Source of the DNA: Gloeopeniophorella convolvens
Taxonomy: Eukaryota; Basidiomycota; Agaricomycetes; Russulales
Assembly: GCA_022496205.1 (NCBI GenBank)
Contig: WTXD01000003.1
Coordinates: 620,001 to 684,000, forward strand
DNA length: 64,000 nt
Direction of reading: 5' to 3'
The notes beneath the pieces were generated by a model. That model was not told the DNA's origin. It ran no database searches and saw nothing but the letters and a program-made list of their open reading frames with translations. A program made the translations under genes and the position numbers. Positions 1 through 10,738 of the stretch are shown in pieces (positions within the stretch are counted from its first letter, which is position 1; each line of letters opens with the position of its first letter).

Positions 1-2282
1 GACTACGGTGCATCTGCGTTCGACGATGTTTCTGCTGCAACCCCCACGGCCGAGTCCCACCACGATGCCTTTGGTGCTCTACCAGCCGAGTCTCATTCGT
101 TCAACGTGCCTGTGGCTCCGTCTGATCCGCTTGACTCCGCAAACTTGCCTCCAGACGACGAACCAGAACCTATCGCAAAGCCTTGGATTTCTCCTAAATC
201 CCCTGGTTTCCGGGAGAGCGTCGAGACGGAACACCCCCCACTGGTCCCTGAGCCTCTGGCCGAGCACAGTGTCTCCGATGAACCGCTTGCCGAGCCTGTT
301 CTGCCAAGGGCTGCAACCCCGCCTCTCCCTTCATCATCAACTCCCTTGGTAGCTACTCCGGTGCTATCATTCTCACCCAGCACACCGATTTCCTCTCTCC
401 CAGCTGAACCAGAAGCGCCTGCTGGTCCACCGTCTCCCGCCCCTCCATCCTCCGCGCGACTGCCGCAGCGCCAACATGCCTCGCACCCATCCGGGCAGTT
501 CTCCTTCGGCAATTCGTCTCCAACGATCAGCGAGTCTCAGCGTGCAGCTATCTCATCACCTCTAGACCAGCCTCCTGTCACTTCGTTTGCCAGCCTCGCA
601 TTGGGTGGAGAGAGCTTTAACGGTTGGGACGGTGCTCAGAGCGCTTTCGTTGGCACTACTACTTTGCCCTCTTCTACACAAGATGAGGATGATGACGACG
701 ACGATAAACCGTTACGCCCGCGCCCCGTAAGCCCACTGCCTCAGTACTTGTTCACCGCTCACAGTCACTACAAGGCTTCACCTGCAGCTTCTGCCAAGAA
801 GGACACTGGATTACAACCCTTGTTCACAATCACCGTGGATGATCCTCAGAAGGTTGGGGATCCAATTCGTGGATACACAATGTACACAGTACACACCCGA
901 GTAAGTCATGTTCCTTCCGTAGAAGTTCGTGCTTATGTTTCGCGGCAGACCACTTCGCCACTGTACTCCAAACCGACCTTCTCTGTTCTTCGTCGCTATT
1001 CAGACTTCTTATGGTTGTACGAAACCCTCTCGCTCAACAACCCTGGGGTTGTCGTACCTCCTGTTCCAGAGAAGAGCCCCTTCGGTCGCTTCGACGATCA
1101 GTTTGTGCAACAGCGGCGCACGGGTCTCGAAAACTGCATCAACAAGATGGCAAACCACCCGGTCTTGTGTAAAGATGCAGACCTGAAGCTCTTTTTGGAG
1201 AGTGATACGTTCTCGCTAGATGTATGCGCCTCTTTCTTCTCCCGCGACGGCAGCGACCTCACTCTCTGTAGATCAAGCATCGCAAGGCGGAGATTGCCAA
1301 CGAGCGCGGTGGCTTGATGGCATCCATTGGCCAATCCATTACCGGTCCTCGCTTCATTGAGACGGACGAGGTGGGCCTAGCAGGTATATAAGACGTGGCT
1401 GTATTTGACGCTATTCCAGTGGTTCGATCGGCAAAAGGCCCATCTCGATATTCTCGAGTCACAGCTTCGTGGTCTGGTCAAGGCTATCGACGTTGTCTCG
1501 AGACACCGAAATGGTTTGGCCGTTCTCTAGTCATCCCTCAACGCAGCCTTACCCTTTGGCAGAGCTTGCTGTCGCAGTGGGCGACTTTGCGCAAGCCATC
1601 AGCGATCTCGCCGCCTCAGACCTCGGCAAGTCGCTCTCGCACTCGCTCGGGGCCTTGGAAGAGCTCGAGCGCAAAGCGCAAGAGTCAGAGTCTGCTCAGG
1701 CTCGGGCAGACCAAGCCACGTTGCTGAGCACTGCTGACGAGTACACCCGCCTTGTTAACTCTGTTCGAGTATGTATCTGGCGCACCCCGCTCTAGTACAA
1801 GCGGCTGACATATGTTTGACACCTCTAGATGGCGTTCAGTTCACGTGTCCGCGTCTATCATGCGTGGCAGGCCGCGGACGCGGATCTACGCCGCATTAAG
1901 CAGACGCATGAACGCAACCGCGCGCAAGGCAAGGTTGCTTCCGACCGTCTTGGCCACACCTATTCCCAAATCGGCGAGGTACGTTTCCTTTTCTTATTCC
2001 TGGAGGCCCTCGCTCAACGCACATTCGCGCATACAGGCGGAGCGACGCGCTTTGGACGCAAAACAAGAGTTCGAGCAGGTATCGCGCCTTGTCAAGAGCG
2101 AAGTTGCGCGCTTCGAGGCGGAACGCGTTGATGATTTTAAGAAGAGCCTCGAGGGCCTGCTCGACGGCATGATCACGCGGCAGAAGGAGATTATCCAGGA
2201 GCGCGAGGCATTCCAGCAGCTGCTGCTCAAGAAGATCCCAGGCCCGGGCATCAATGGAGCCACGCTTACTTCAACAGCTTAG
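1..2282 (+). CDS. VPS5: Sorting nexin Vps5 (retromer PX-BAR subunit), 5' partial
   Basis: Retromer-associated sorting nexin that binds PI3P on endosomes and drives tubulation for endosome-to-Golgi recycling. The frame is open from base 1, so the start lies outside the window. A long Ser/Pro-rich disordered N-terminus with an acidic stretch (DEDDDDDD, about 685-708) precedes a PX domain at about 810-1220. The PX phosphoinositide pocket shows in FSVLRRYSDFLWLYETL and the PVPEKSPFGRFDDQFVQQR segment. Introns follow (about 1275-1420, 1770-1830 and 1979-2037). The C-terminal exons encode a heptad-rich BAR domain (ALEELERKAQESESAQ, YHAWQAADADLRRIKQTHER, EVARFEAERVDDFKKSLEGL) ending in a TAG stop at 2280-2282. 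Family assignment is secure from the PX plus Vps5-type BAR order. Exon borders in the PX-BAR linker are approximate. Confidence 0.9.
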
Positions 2283-2454
2283 GATACTGTATTGTTAACT
2301 CTGGCACACCTGTGTAGAATACTTATGCATATATTTCAGTCCGTTCATGTGGATCAATTAAGAGTACATGCTCGATACTCGGTAATATGAGAATTTGCAA
2401 CCGTCCGTCCCACCTAGGGATGATATCCACAGACCTTTCGAGAGTGCATAGCGT

Positions 2455-4534
2455 CTATTCCCAGTACCGCGCAACCTTGTTATCTCGTTCTGCGTCAGGG
2501 CCCCCGACTTCCAGGAAGTCTGACGGCCTCTCGCGCTTGATGTTCCTCCGACGATTGTTGACCGGTTGGCGCTGGTACGGCGACTCCGCATTGCCGGGTT
2601 GCTGCTGCTGCTGCTGCTGTTGTTGTTGCTGCTGTTGCTGTTGTTGCTGTTGCTGTTGTTGCGGCATCTGCATCTGCGGGCCCGCGAAGCCCTGATTCAT
2701 CATCGGCATCATGCCCATGGGCATCATCATGTCACCACCAAGGCCCGATTGCGCCGCCGCAAGCGCAGCGGCGACCGCCTGCGCCTGCCCGAGCTGCATC
2801 TGCAGCTGCTGGTGCTGCATCTCCGTGCGCTGGCGTACGTGCGCCGGCAGCGTGCCACTATTCTGCAGTACCAGCGAGATCTGCTGGATCTGTGCCTGCA
2901 GCTGCGGGATGCTGTCCACGACCATCTGCGACATGGCGAGGTCGGCTGGCATTTGCTGCTGCTGCCTGTACAAGTCGGACTGCGCGTCGTCCGGGGCAGG
3001 GGTCTGCGTGACCGTGTGTAAGTCGCTGGAGGGAAGAGTGGGAACGCAGGCTTCGCACCTGGGACGCAGAGCCTCTAGGCGCGGAGCCACTTGCTTGACT
3101 TTCTTCCTCTTTCTCGCTGGCTTCAATCTCCTTCTTGATGTATTCTGCCACCTTCGTCCGCATGGGCTTTTCTATGGATAGTTTGTCGAGCGAGGGCACT
3201 TTGGAGGCGCAATGCGGGCAGATGAAGTCCTTCTCGAGTAGATGGGTCTGGATACAGTCTTCACAGTATGCTGTCCCGCAGCAGGGTGTCTTGACGGCAT
3301 CGCGGAAAATCTGATGGTCTATAGGACACACGATCGAAGGGTCTTTCGATGGCCGCTCGCGAACTTCGACTTCAGACAGGCCTTTGGGCTTGACAGCTTG
3401 CCTCTGCCATGATGCTCTGGGTGTGTGGTGAGTCGGCGGATAAAGACAGCGGGGTACAAGCGTACGAGTCTGGCTGCGCCACCACGTAACCGCCTTCAGG
3501 CGTGACCATCACCCCCTGGCCTATCTGTCCACCAGCAGGGTTGTCGACGGCTTTCAAAAAGCTCCTCGGGATACCTGTCGTCCGCTTGATGCGTGGCTTG
3601 TGGTCGAACTCACGATCGTTGTTCGTTGGGCAGTCTTGGATCCAGTGGCCTTGCACCAGTGTGAGGTAAACTGCCAATAATTGTGGACGAATACGCACCT
3701 TTCTGCCCGCAGCGGTAGCACACATAACTAGGCGGCAAAGGTCGCTCCGGCTGTTGATGGTGGGCGGTAAATGGCTTGCCTCCGCGGCCAAAGCCCGTTC
3801 CTCGAGGATTCGTGTAGACCCGGGTTTGACTGGGGGAAAAGCAGCCGCGATGGAACAGACGGCCAGTGCATTAGACAAGCTACTTCTGAACACAAGAGAA
3901 CCCCAAGAGGCGACACCAACTGTGACATTTTTTCCTGAGTCTCCTCCCAATTTGCGGACTGAGCCTGGAACATGGCGGCCATTGCTGCTGCCTCGTCTGA
4001 TTTTCCGGTGAGTGTCTGAAGGGGAGCCTGCTAACGAGGGGTTTATGTCGTATGGAAAGCGATGGAAGTGTGCACGCACGGCAGTCGCTTTTGGAGGCTC
4101 CTTGTCAAAGCGTCTAGACATGGGGCCCTTGGCTGACCAAGATGTGCTGCCTGCTGGACCGTTGAGCTTTGGTTCGGGAGTGCCAGACGTCCCCGGAGTT
4201 GCAATGTACATATACGCTTTACCCCTTCCGGGGCGAGCAGGAGGCACACGTTTCACAACAACAGAAGAGGACCTTGGGATGATATGAGAGTCATCTTTCA
4301 ATTCTGCGGAATAGAGACAGTCAGGGTATTAACGTCACATGGTACGCAGTACAATAACGAACCTTCCCCGGAGGAGCCGTCGAGTACAACGAGGTCAAAA
4401 TCGTTGGCCTTTCCGAGGCTATTTGCCAGAATGATCTCCTTTTTAAGGTCAAACACAGAGATACCGGTGCCGTCGAAGGTCACCCTGGACTCCTCTCTCT
4501 GAGATTTGAACTTGTAAAAGACGGAAGAAGCCAT
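2455..4534 (-). CDS. MPE1: Mpe1/RBBP6-type cleavage and polyadenylation factor subunit
   Basis: Subunit of the cleavage and polyadenylation factor that acts in pre-mRNA 3'-end processing in the nucleus. The start at 4534 opens a ubiquitin-like DWNN domain (MASSVFYKFKSQREESRVTF, then a FDLKKEIILANSLGKA segment). It is followed by a CCHC zinc knuckle (CYRCGQK, then GHWIQDCP, split by an intron near 3660-3700) and a RING/U-box-like finger (CPIDHQIF...CCGTAYCEDCIQTHL...CPHC) at about 3180-3330. The C-terminus is low complexity. It has Met/Gln-rich sequence with an uninterrupted run of 21 Gln encoded by mixed CAG/CAA codons (2599-2661), then a basic segment and a stop at 2455. The DWNN, knuckle and RING order is diagnostic for Mpe1/RBBP6. 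The gene is divergent from the DUF7918 gene next door. Confidence 0.93.
2599..2661 (-). repeat. Poly-glutamine codon tract in MPE1
   Basis: Twenty-one consecutive Gln codons read on the minus strand as a mixture of CAG and CAA. They sit in the disordered C-terminal tail after the RING finger. The interrupted codon mix argues against a recent pure-CAG slippage expansion. Confidence 0.95.
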
Positions 4535-4834
4535 ATGGCTCAGATAATGATTAGAGAAGATTCGCTATGACCGTACAATGTGGGACCGGAAGAACGAAAT
4601 GAGATTACCGTGAGGGGCTCCCGAGCAAGCCGTGGTCTGGGAGGTCGTTGTGAGGAGCTGCTGGCAAGAGCAGGGCGTGATTACATAACGATACTGTCGC
4701 ACGTGAACCTACGTACTCGGATCCAGATTCCAGAGTACGGTCACATGCTTGCTGGCGTCACGGCGCGCTTTGTGCTGCTAGGTTTTCATCCTCCCTCTTA
4801 AGTATCAGCACCCCTCACTTGTCCCTCACATTAC
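4535..4834. promoter_or_regulatory. Divergent intergenic region MPE1 / DUF7918 copy A
   Basis: About 300 bp lies between the start codons of two head-to-head genes and must hold both promoters. I see no convincing TATA box or named operator. The distance is short enough for a shared bidirectional promoter, which is an inference only. Confidence 0.4.
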
Positions 4835-6448
4835 ATGGCGACGAGTGAGCCTCTCATATCTCTCACGCATTGCGGGTACCGTGCGAGCATACTCTGTAAC
4901 GGGGACACTGGGCCGATGCCAAACTCTTTGTCGGGAAAGAGCGTGGAAATGGTGAGAAAAGGGGATAGCTATATCCAGGCTCTTACGGAGTAAAGTAACC
5001 TAAATAGAGTTTAACTTCTTCCCTGAATTTCAGGGTAATTTGCGTGAATAGTTTAACTTTTGAGCCAAACACCGAGAAAACTCTGAGTAGAGTTGAATTA
5101 TTTTCACACATATTTGAAGTACAAGAGTGTGGATATAGTTATCCTCTTTTTCTGACTATTTCCGCGCTCTTTCCCAACAAAGAGGTTGGCATCGGCCCAG
5201 TGGGAGGAACCCCTTCATTATCAAGCTGAGATAAAAAGCGAAACGACCATTTCGTGTTATATTCCAAGCCAAGCTGGAAAAGTAGGCACACTCTTTGTCG
5301 ATATCAATCAGTTCACAGTCCTCATATCCTCCTGAAGGAATTCACGGTCGAAATTGAGGACCTAGTCGGCAAGGAGGCCGAGGGGTTTTGCGCGGATTTG
5401 TCCCTTGACGGTCGGTTTACATGGGGCCAAGCCGCCGATCCAGGCGGGACGGTGTACATACACGAAGTGCAGACGTCTGCTACGACTGTATGTCCTCTTG
5501 TATTCTCGGCGGTGCAATTCGTGTCAGGTGGGCATTGGGAACCATCCTGTCTCAAATCTTTGAAGCTCATGCACTTCATCAGATGACTCAGAAATCACCG
5601 CCGCAGATACTGTCACGAAAAACCTGGGTCTAATAATGATTAAGATATGGTCGGCGTATAGAGGGGAGAATGGGACCGCTGCCCTTGCCAAGCTCATGGA
5701 CGTTGGTCTTGTCTCTGAAACGTCTAAGGCTATTGGATTCAATCAAGCATCGTACGGCGTTTCCATACTTCTTTTCGGAACCACCCCCTGATGCTGCCAT
5801 CAGCCTTGGTAGTGCCCCGCACAAAGAGGTGGAACAGGACGCAGAATTATGGTACACCCGCGAAGATGATAGCCATGAACCACTGGTCGTATTCGAGTTC
5901 CGCCACCGCCCTGCATGTAGGTCCACTGGCCATCTTGTTAGGAAGCACTGTCGTTAACTGAATTGTCACAGCGCTCCTCCAGGCAATGGACATCATGCCT
6001 AGACCTGCCCGCGAGAATGTCGTGGAAGAAAGGCCTCAGACAGAGAAGCGACCGCGTAGTCCCTCAAGCACGCTGAGCCAGCCGCAGAAGGTCTCCCGCA
6101 CCGACAAACGGGTCACGCACCTTAATAACGCGTACTTCGTGTTCTCACCTTGAACAGAGCGCGCTGCGTCACGCATCAACCCTTGTCGAGACCGCAGATA
6201 TAAAGCTGGAGCACTCTGATCCAGTAGATGAGGAAGCTGTTCTGCGTTCCCTTCAGGTCGGGATGTTGTCAATCTCCCTTTCTCAGTCCTGACGCAGTGT
6301 GCAGGACTCAGTCAAGGCAATTCAGAACCAAATAGAAAGCCTCCGTGCACGCCAGGGCAACAATATGAGCGTCAAGAGAGAACGAGCACCGTCTCCCATA
6401 CGCGTCGGCTCTGCAAACGGCGAAGTGATTGACCTCACTCTTGACTGA
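4835..6448 (+). pseudogene. DUF7918 gene copy A, exon 1 interrupted by an inverted-repeat element
   Basis: Fungal DUF7918-domain protein, function unknown, paralogous to the gene at 7290-8585. Start ATG 4835. Exon 1 begins with a CGYRASILCNG stretch matching GGYTAEILCDG of copy B. It is then split by the 297-bp element at 4906-5202 and resumes as EEPLHYQAEIKSETTISCY. The inserted length plus its 3-bp duplication is 300 bp, so the frame is kept, but the element brings an in-frame TAA at 4991-4993. Downstream exons are intact and collinear with copy B: EFTVEIEDLVGKEAEGF from 5338; the VQTSATT/VQFVSG block; DDSEITA; GLVSETSKAIGFNQASYG; PLVVFEFRHRPA; ALLQAMDIMPRP. The protein ends VIDLTLD at 6448. 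It would be functional only if the element is spliced out or an alternative start is used. Pseudogene status is therefore inferred. Confidence 0.75.
4906..5202. mobile_element. CACTA-like non-autonomous inverted-repeat element (MITE), 297 bp
   Basis: The element starts CACTGGGCCGATGCC and ends in its reverse complement GGCATCGGCCCAGTG. The flanking trinucleotide GGA is duplicated (4903-4905 and 5203-5205). The terminal inverted repeats run 4906-4984 and 5123-5202. By hand alignment about 70 of 80 positions pair, with nine mismatches and one gap. The central about 138 bp is AT-rich and has no coding potential. CACTA/CMC-superfamily DNA transposons begin CACTA or CACTG and make 3-bp target duplications, so a CACTA-derived MITE is the best fit. 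It lies in exon 1 of DUF7918 copy A. The paralogue provides the empty site: removing the element and one GGA joins AACGGGGA to GGAACCCC in frame. Confidence 0.88.
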
Positions 6449-7289
6449 TGCTTTAGAACCTGCTTTCTTGTCCCTGGTCGTGACTGCTGCTCTGCTCTGC
6501 TTCCTTGCTCCCGCATCCCCAGTGCCACTCGGGCTACGGCGTTTTGTGCGTGTTCCACCAAGGGTCTGCCTTTTTCAATCAGTTGCGATCCTCGCGCCAT
6601 GGTCGCGGGATGTCGTTGCGATCCAGAATCCATCCTTATTGCTGTTCAATCCACTAGTTGTCATATAATCTCTCACCCTTGCTCTCACCTACTATCCACC
6701 TGCACACGCTTGGTGCTGTCTTGTACCACCCAGATTCAAATAATATCTACCTTGTCTTCGCAGAGTGTCATCCGTACGTTACTACTGTCTTATAAGTGAT
6801 GTGCGAACCATGCGGACCGTCCCAGGAAACTGCGCCGCCACTGACTGGTGTGCGTGTAAGTTACTGTGGGCTAAATACGAAATCCATTGCAAGAATCTGC
6901 TATCCCGACTGCGCATTTTTGAGTGCATTTCGGTTTTATTGGAGACTCTACGAACTCGAATCATGCAGCACTGCCCTCAGCAGTACATATACACTGGCCC
7001 GCCGGGAGTCAGGCTGAGGCCGTTCGCGACCAGCATGATGGAATCGGACGCGTGATCTCTGACGGGGTCTCGTGACACTTTTCTTGTCCATTCCGTCGCA
7101 GTCTAAAGCCTACATATAGCTATTGGTCGCGTTGGCGCGGTTGCCAGTGGCCTTCACAATTGTCCGATAAATTACAAAGTCTACTCCAGGCACTTAATCT
7201 GTGTCCTTCAGTGCCACCTCGCGAACTCAAGTTGGCAGTGGACGCCGCTACCCCTCAGTCCACCTTTCGAGCGAGCATTCAAGTCCCTC
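6449..7289. other. Intergenic region between the two DUF7918 genes
   Basis: About 840 bp separates copy A from copy B. It holds the 3' flank of A and the promoter of B. Short frames are present but none looks coding. I found no copy of the inverted-repeat element here. Confidence 0.5.
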
Positions 7290-8585
7290 ATGCCACTCGA
7301 ACGTGGCGGATACACTGCAGAGATTCTCTGTGATGGACAGGAAATCCCTCAATACCAAGTCGATACGGTGAGCGACACTACCATCTCATGCTATGTCCCG
7401 AGCCAAGCCGGGAAGGTGGGCATGTCCGCAATCTGTGTGTCCTTCCATCTAAGCATATTTCACTACAGAACTTCATTATCCGCATCAAAGATCTGACCAG
7501 CAAGGAGATTGACGGGTTCAGTGCAATCCTTCGTTGTGATGGCCGATTACTAGGAAATTACATTGGTTTTCCGGGCAAGGCGAGGGACATAAGTGAAATT
7601 CAGACGTCCGCGACAACACTGCAACACCTTGCATTTTCGAAGGTGCAATTCGTTTCGGGTGAGTATCATTGAGCATCCGCTGTATTCTTGAGACTTATAC
7701 ACCTCGCCATCAGATGATGCCGAAGTCACCGCAGTTGATGCTGTGGCGAGAAGTTTGGGCCTAATCCAGGTCAAAGTGTACTCTGCATACATGGTCGACC
7801 GCCCGACACCCACCCCTGTAGTCGACACGCAAGATGTCGGCCTCGTTTCAGAACTGTCGAAGGTCGTTGGCTTCAATCAAGTATCGTACGGATTTCACGG
7901 CTGGTATGCTTGTGGCACGACACTGACCCTGCATAAGCCTAGGCACTGCTCGGGTCACAGTATCGAAGCAGCAGAACAAAACCTGGTACGCCCGCACCGA
8001 GACCGATGGTCATGACCCACTAGCTGTATTCGAGTTCCGCCACCGTCCCGCGGGCAAGTCTTCACTCGAGCAACGTCATCCGCCGCTACTGACGAACGAG
8101 TGTAGAACATCTCCAAGCGATGGGCGTTATCCCTAAACCTCCGCCGAGGGATGACGTTCCAGGACCAACCGCCCCAGGAAAGCGCTTGCGATCGCCCTCA
8201 AGCGCGCAGGGGCAGCCACGAAAGGCCTCTCGCACAGATAAACAGGTGCGGCCTCACCTAACCTTTCAAGTTCTGTTCTCATAAGCTGCAACTAGAATAC
8301 GCCACATACCTCATCGCCCGAGGTCGAGGGCGAAGACATTAAGCCGTCCACAACCGATGACGAAGAGGATGCTGTCCTGCGTTCCCTTCAGGTCTGTCTT
8401 TTGTCTCTTGGTGTCTACCCAACGCTGAGGGGATGTCCAAGGAAACGATCCAACTAGCACAGAGTCAAATGGAAAGCATCCGCGCACGCAGAGGCGACAA
8501 TTCGCGTGTCAAAAGGGAGCGAGCACCTTCTCCTATACGCGTCGGCTCTGCCAACGGCGAAGTGATTGACCTCACCATCGACTGA
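7290..8585 (+). CDS. DUF7918-domain protein, copy B (intact) with SUMO-motif tail
   Basis: Intact tandem paralogue of the interrupted gene upstream. Function is unknown; the DUF7918 domain is common in Agaricomycetes. Start ATG 7290 (MPLERGGYTAEILCDGQE). Exons follow the same order as copy A: TTISCYVPSQAGK, an intron to 7468, NFIIRIKDLTSKEIDGF, VQFVSG, an intron, DDAEVTAVDAVARSLGL, GLVSELSKVVGFNQVSYG, an intron, ARVTVSKQQNKTWYARTET, PLAVFEFRHRPAG, an intron, EHLQAMGVIPKPPPRDD, NTPHTSSPEVEGED and finally SQMESIRARRGDN. The tail reads VKRERAPSPIRVGSANGE, then VIDLTID and stop. VKRE fits the SUMO-acceptor consensus (hydrophobic-K-x-E) and VIDLT is a PIAS-type SUMO-interacting motif. This suggests a nuclear, SUMO-linked role, which is inference. 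Confidence 0.8.
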
Positions 8586-8807
8586 CGTCTTCTCGGCTAT
8601 ATCTTGTTCATCCTTCCTTCTATTGCTTGCGCTCAATCCTTGGAGCCTGAAGTACGTGTGTTATCCGAAAGGTTCGTTATTCCGAGCCGTCGTTGCCCTC
8701 TCTCTGGTCACAGGGCGCTGACATCAATTCAGCGAATTACACTAGTTATTGTCTATGTATCCGACCAGCTTACTCTACCGTCGTACTATCCGCCTACCTA
8801 ACAATAA

Positions 8808-10391
8808 TCAATCTTTTCTTGTACCGTCGGGATTCAAGTAATTTTGTCCTTTTTCCTCACATGATGGTCGCTTCAATATACTTGCTATGGTGTTCGCGAG
8901 GGGCGAGGGTTCCTTCCGAAGAGCTATATCAAGAAACCAGTCCTTGCCAACGTAATTCCTGAGCCTGTGCCCATGGTGTCAGGCGTGCATCTACCTTACC
9001 TGAAACTTGAAAACTAGAACTCACCCATCAGGCAGCAGGACGACGACATTCTTCCCTGGGGTCTGCGCGATTTCGCGCCCGCTGTCAGAACGCAGCCACT
9101 CCAAAGCGCCTGCTAGAGCACTCCCGCTACTCCCGCCCACAAGTAAGCCTTCCCGACGCATAAGCTGTTCCACGGCTGCGAACGCGTCTGCGTCGCCGAT
9201 CTTCACCCAGCTATCAATGACGCCCGGTTCCCGCGTGAGAACATCCGGTAAGAAATCGTATCCGATCCCCTCGACCTGGTATGAGCTACCCCTGCCCGAG
9301 TCGTTGAGAGTGGGGGGGAAGGCAAGGTCTGATCCGATCTTTCGAGAGAAGGTAAGTACAGATGGAGACGATGGCTCTAGAATCACGCACCGGATCAATC
9401 CCTACGACAATGCAAGCTGGATTGTGCGTTTTCTTAATGCCCTTTGCAACGCCAGAGACGGTACCCCCTGTTCCGGCACCAGCGAAGAAGGCGTCTACTT
9501 TCCCCGATGATGGGTGTTCCCTCGTTGAGAGCGTCGATGTCACAGCATCAATGATCTCTGGCGCAGTGGTGAGTTCATGTGCTAAGGGATTGTTCATCTG
9601 TGTACAAAGTATGAGGGCGTGGTTATCCGCACAGTAAACAGGCGTACGTTGCGGTACTGGTCCAGGATGACGCCGCCTGGGATCTCCTTCTGCAAGCGAA
9701 GTGCCACACCTTTTGGGATAGTTCGTGAGACGTAGCAAAAGCGGCAGATTAGATAACGGCATACCGATGTGACTTTCTGGTGAATCCCAAGCTGCGTCAT
9801 TCGGTGTCCGGATGACCTCGGCGCCGAGAGCACGCAATGCCGCTTCTTTCTCCTGCGATTCAGACGTGAGCTGGAGTAGATAGCCACTAAGAGAGGTATC
9901 CGCACAATTGACATCTTCTGGGGCATGGTAATTATGACTGAATATCCCTTATCTGTAGTATTCAGTGCCCGTTCACGTTGACAGACATTATCTGCGCTAC
10001 CTTTATGGCGCATGCCATAGCCAAGCCGATACCTACAATATAGGACAGTGATGAGCGCGACGTCGGATGCTTGGTCTGACGAGCATGGCGCACCGGTGTT
10101 TCCAGATGTCGCTTCAATGACAACACTCTTTCCTGGGATAAGCTTCCCCTCCTCTTCAGCAACTTCCACCATCCGCTTCGCAATTCTGTCCTTTACGGAG
10201 CCGCCAGTTGACATATACTCAACCTTTCCAACTAAATCAATTGTCAGTATGTGATATGTTAGACCGCCAGGTGCAGACTCACGGAGATTGCATTGGAGCC
10301 CCTCTTGCTTCGCTATTCTGTCGAGGCGTACAAGAGGGGTATTTCCGACGCCCTCGAGCGCAGAATCAAGAATGCTGGTGTACCTTGACAT
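8808..10391 (-). CDS. CYS4: Cystathionine beta-synthase, PLP catalytic domain only
   Basis: PLP enzyme that condenses serine and homocysteine to cystathionine in transsulfuration; a cysteine-synthase-like activity cannot be excluded. Start 10391 ([20 protein letters not shown]). The PLP lysine lies in [14 protein letters not shown] and the cofactor-binding asparagine loop in EATSGNTG. The phosphate-binding loop is [19 protein letters not shown], and [14 protein letters not shown] follows near 9150. The last catalytic segment, VVVLLPDG, splices across about 8966-9025 to [15 protein letters not shown]. The frame stops at 8808 about 50 residues later. I see no pair of C-terminal CBS (Bateman) domains, which yeast Cys4 carries, and there is no room for them before the neighbouring gene at 8585. 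No N-terminal heme-binding extension is visible. At least four introns are present. Confidence 0.85.
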
Positions 10392-10738
10392 GCCTGATGA
10401 TAGGTAGAAATGTGGATGCTTGGGGTGTCCAGTGAAGCAATGCTAAAGTGCAGGTTGAGAGAAAAGTGATTGGCGCCCAGTTGGCGCCGGTAACCATTGG
10501 GCTTTCCGGACCGGATCTAGTTGGATCGGGACTCAATTTTTTCTGCTCGGTCATGATTATCTTACTCAATCTCGTAGCAATCTCACGTATCATCAATATC
10601 GCATGGATTTTGTACTTCGATCTTACATTGTCTCGTTATCAAACAGAGCAATCGGTGCTGTCGGTCGACGAGATACCCAAGCCTCGGCTGATCCCAAGAG
10701 ATCCCAAGGCAAGCCCTCGACCGATCGTTACCGAGGGC
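10392..10738. promoter_or_regulatory. Upstream region of CBS / 3' flank of the dioxygenase gene
   Basis: About 350 bp. It contains two TTGGCGCC units close together (about 10474-10492). These could be a dyad binding site for a regulator of the CBS gene, but no named factor can be assigned. Confidence 0.3.
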
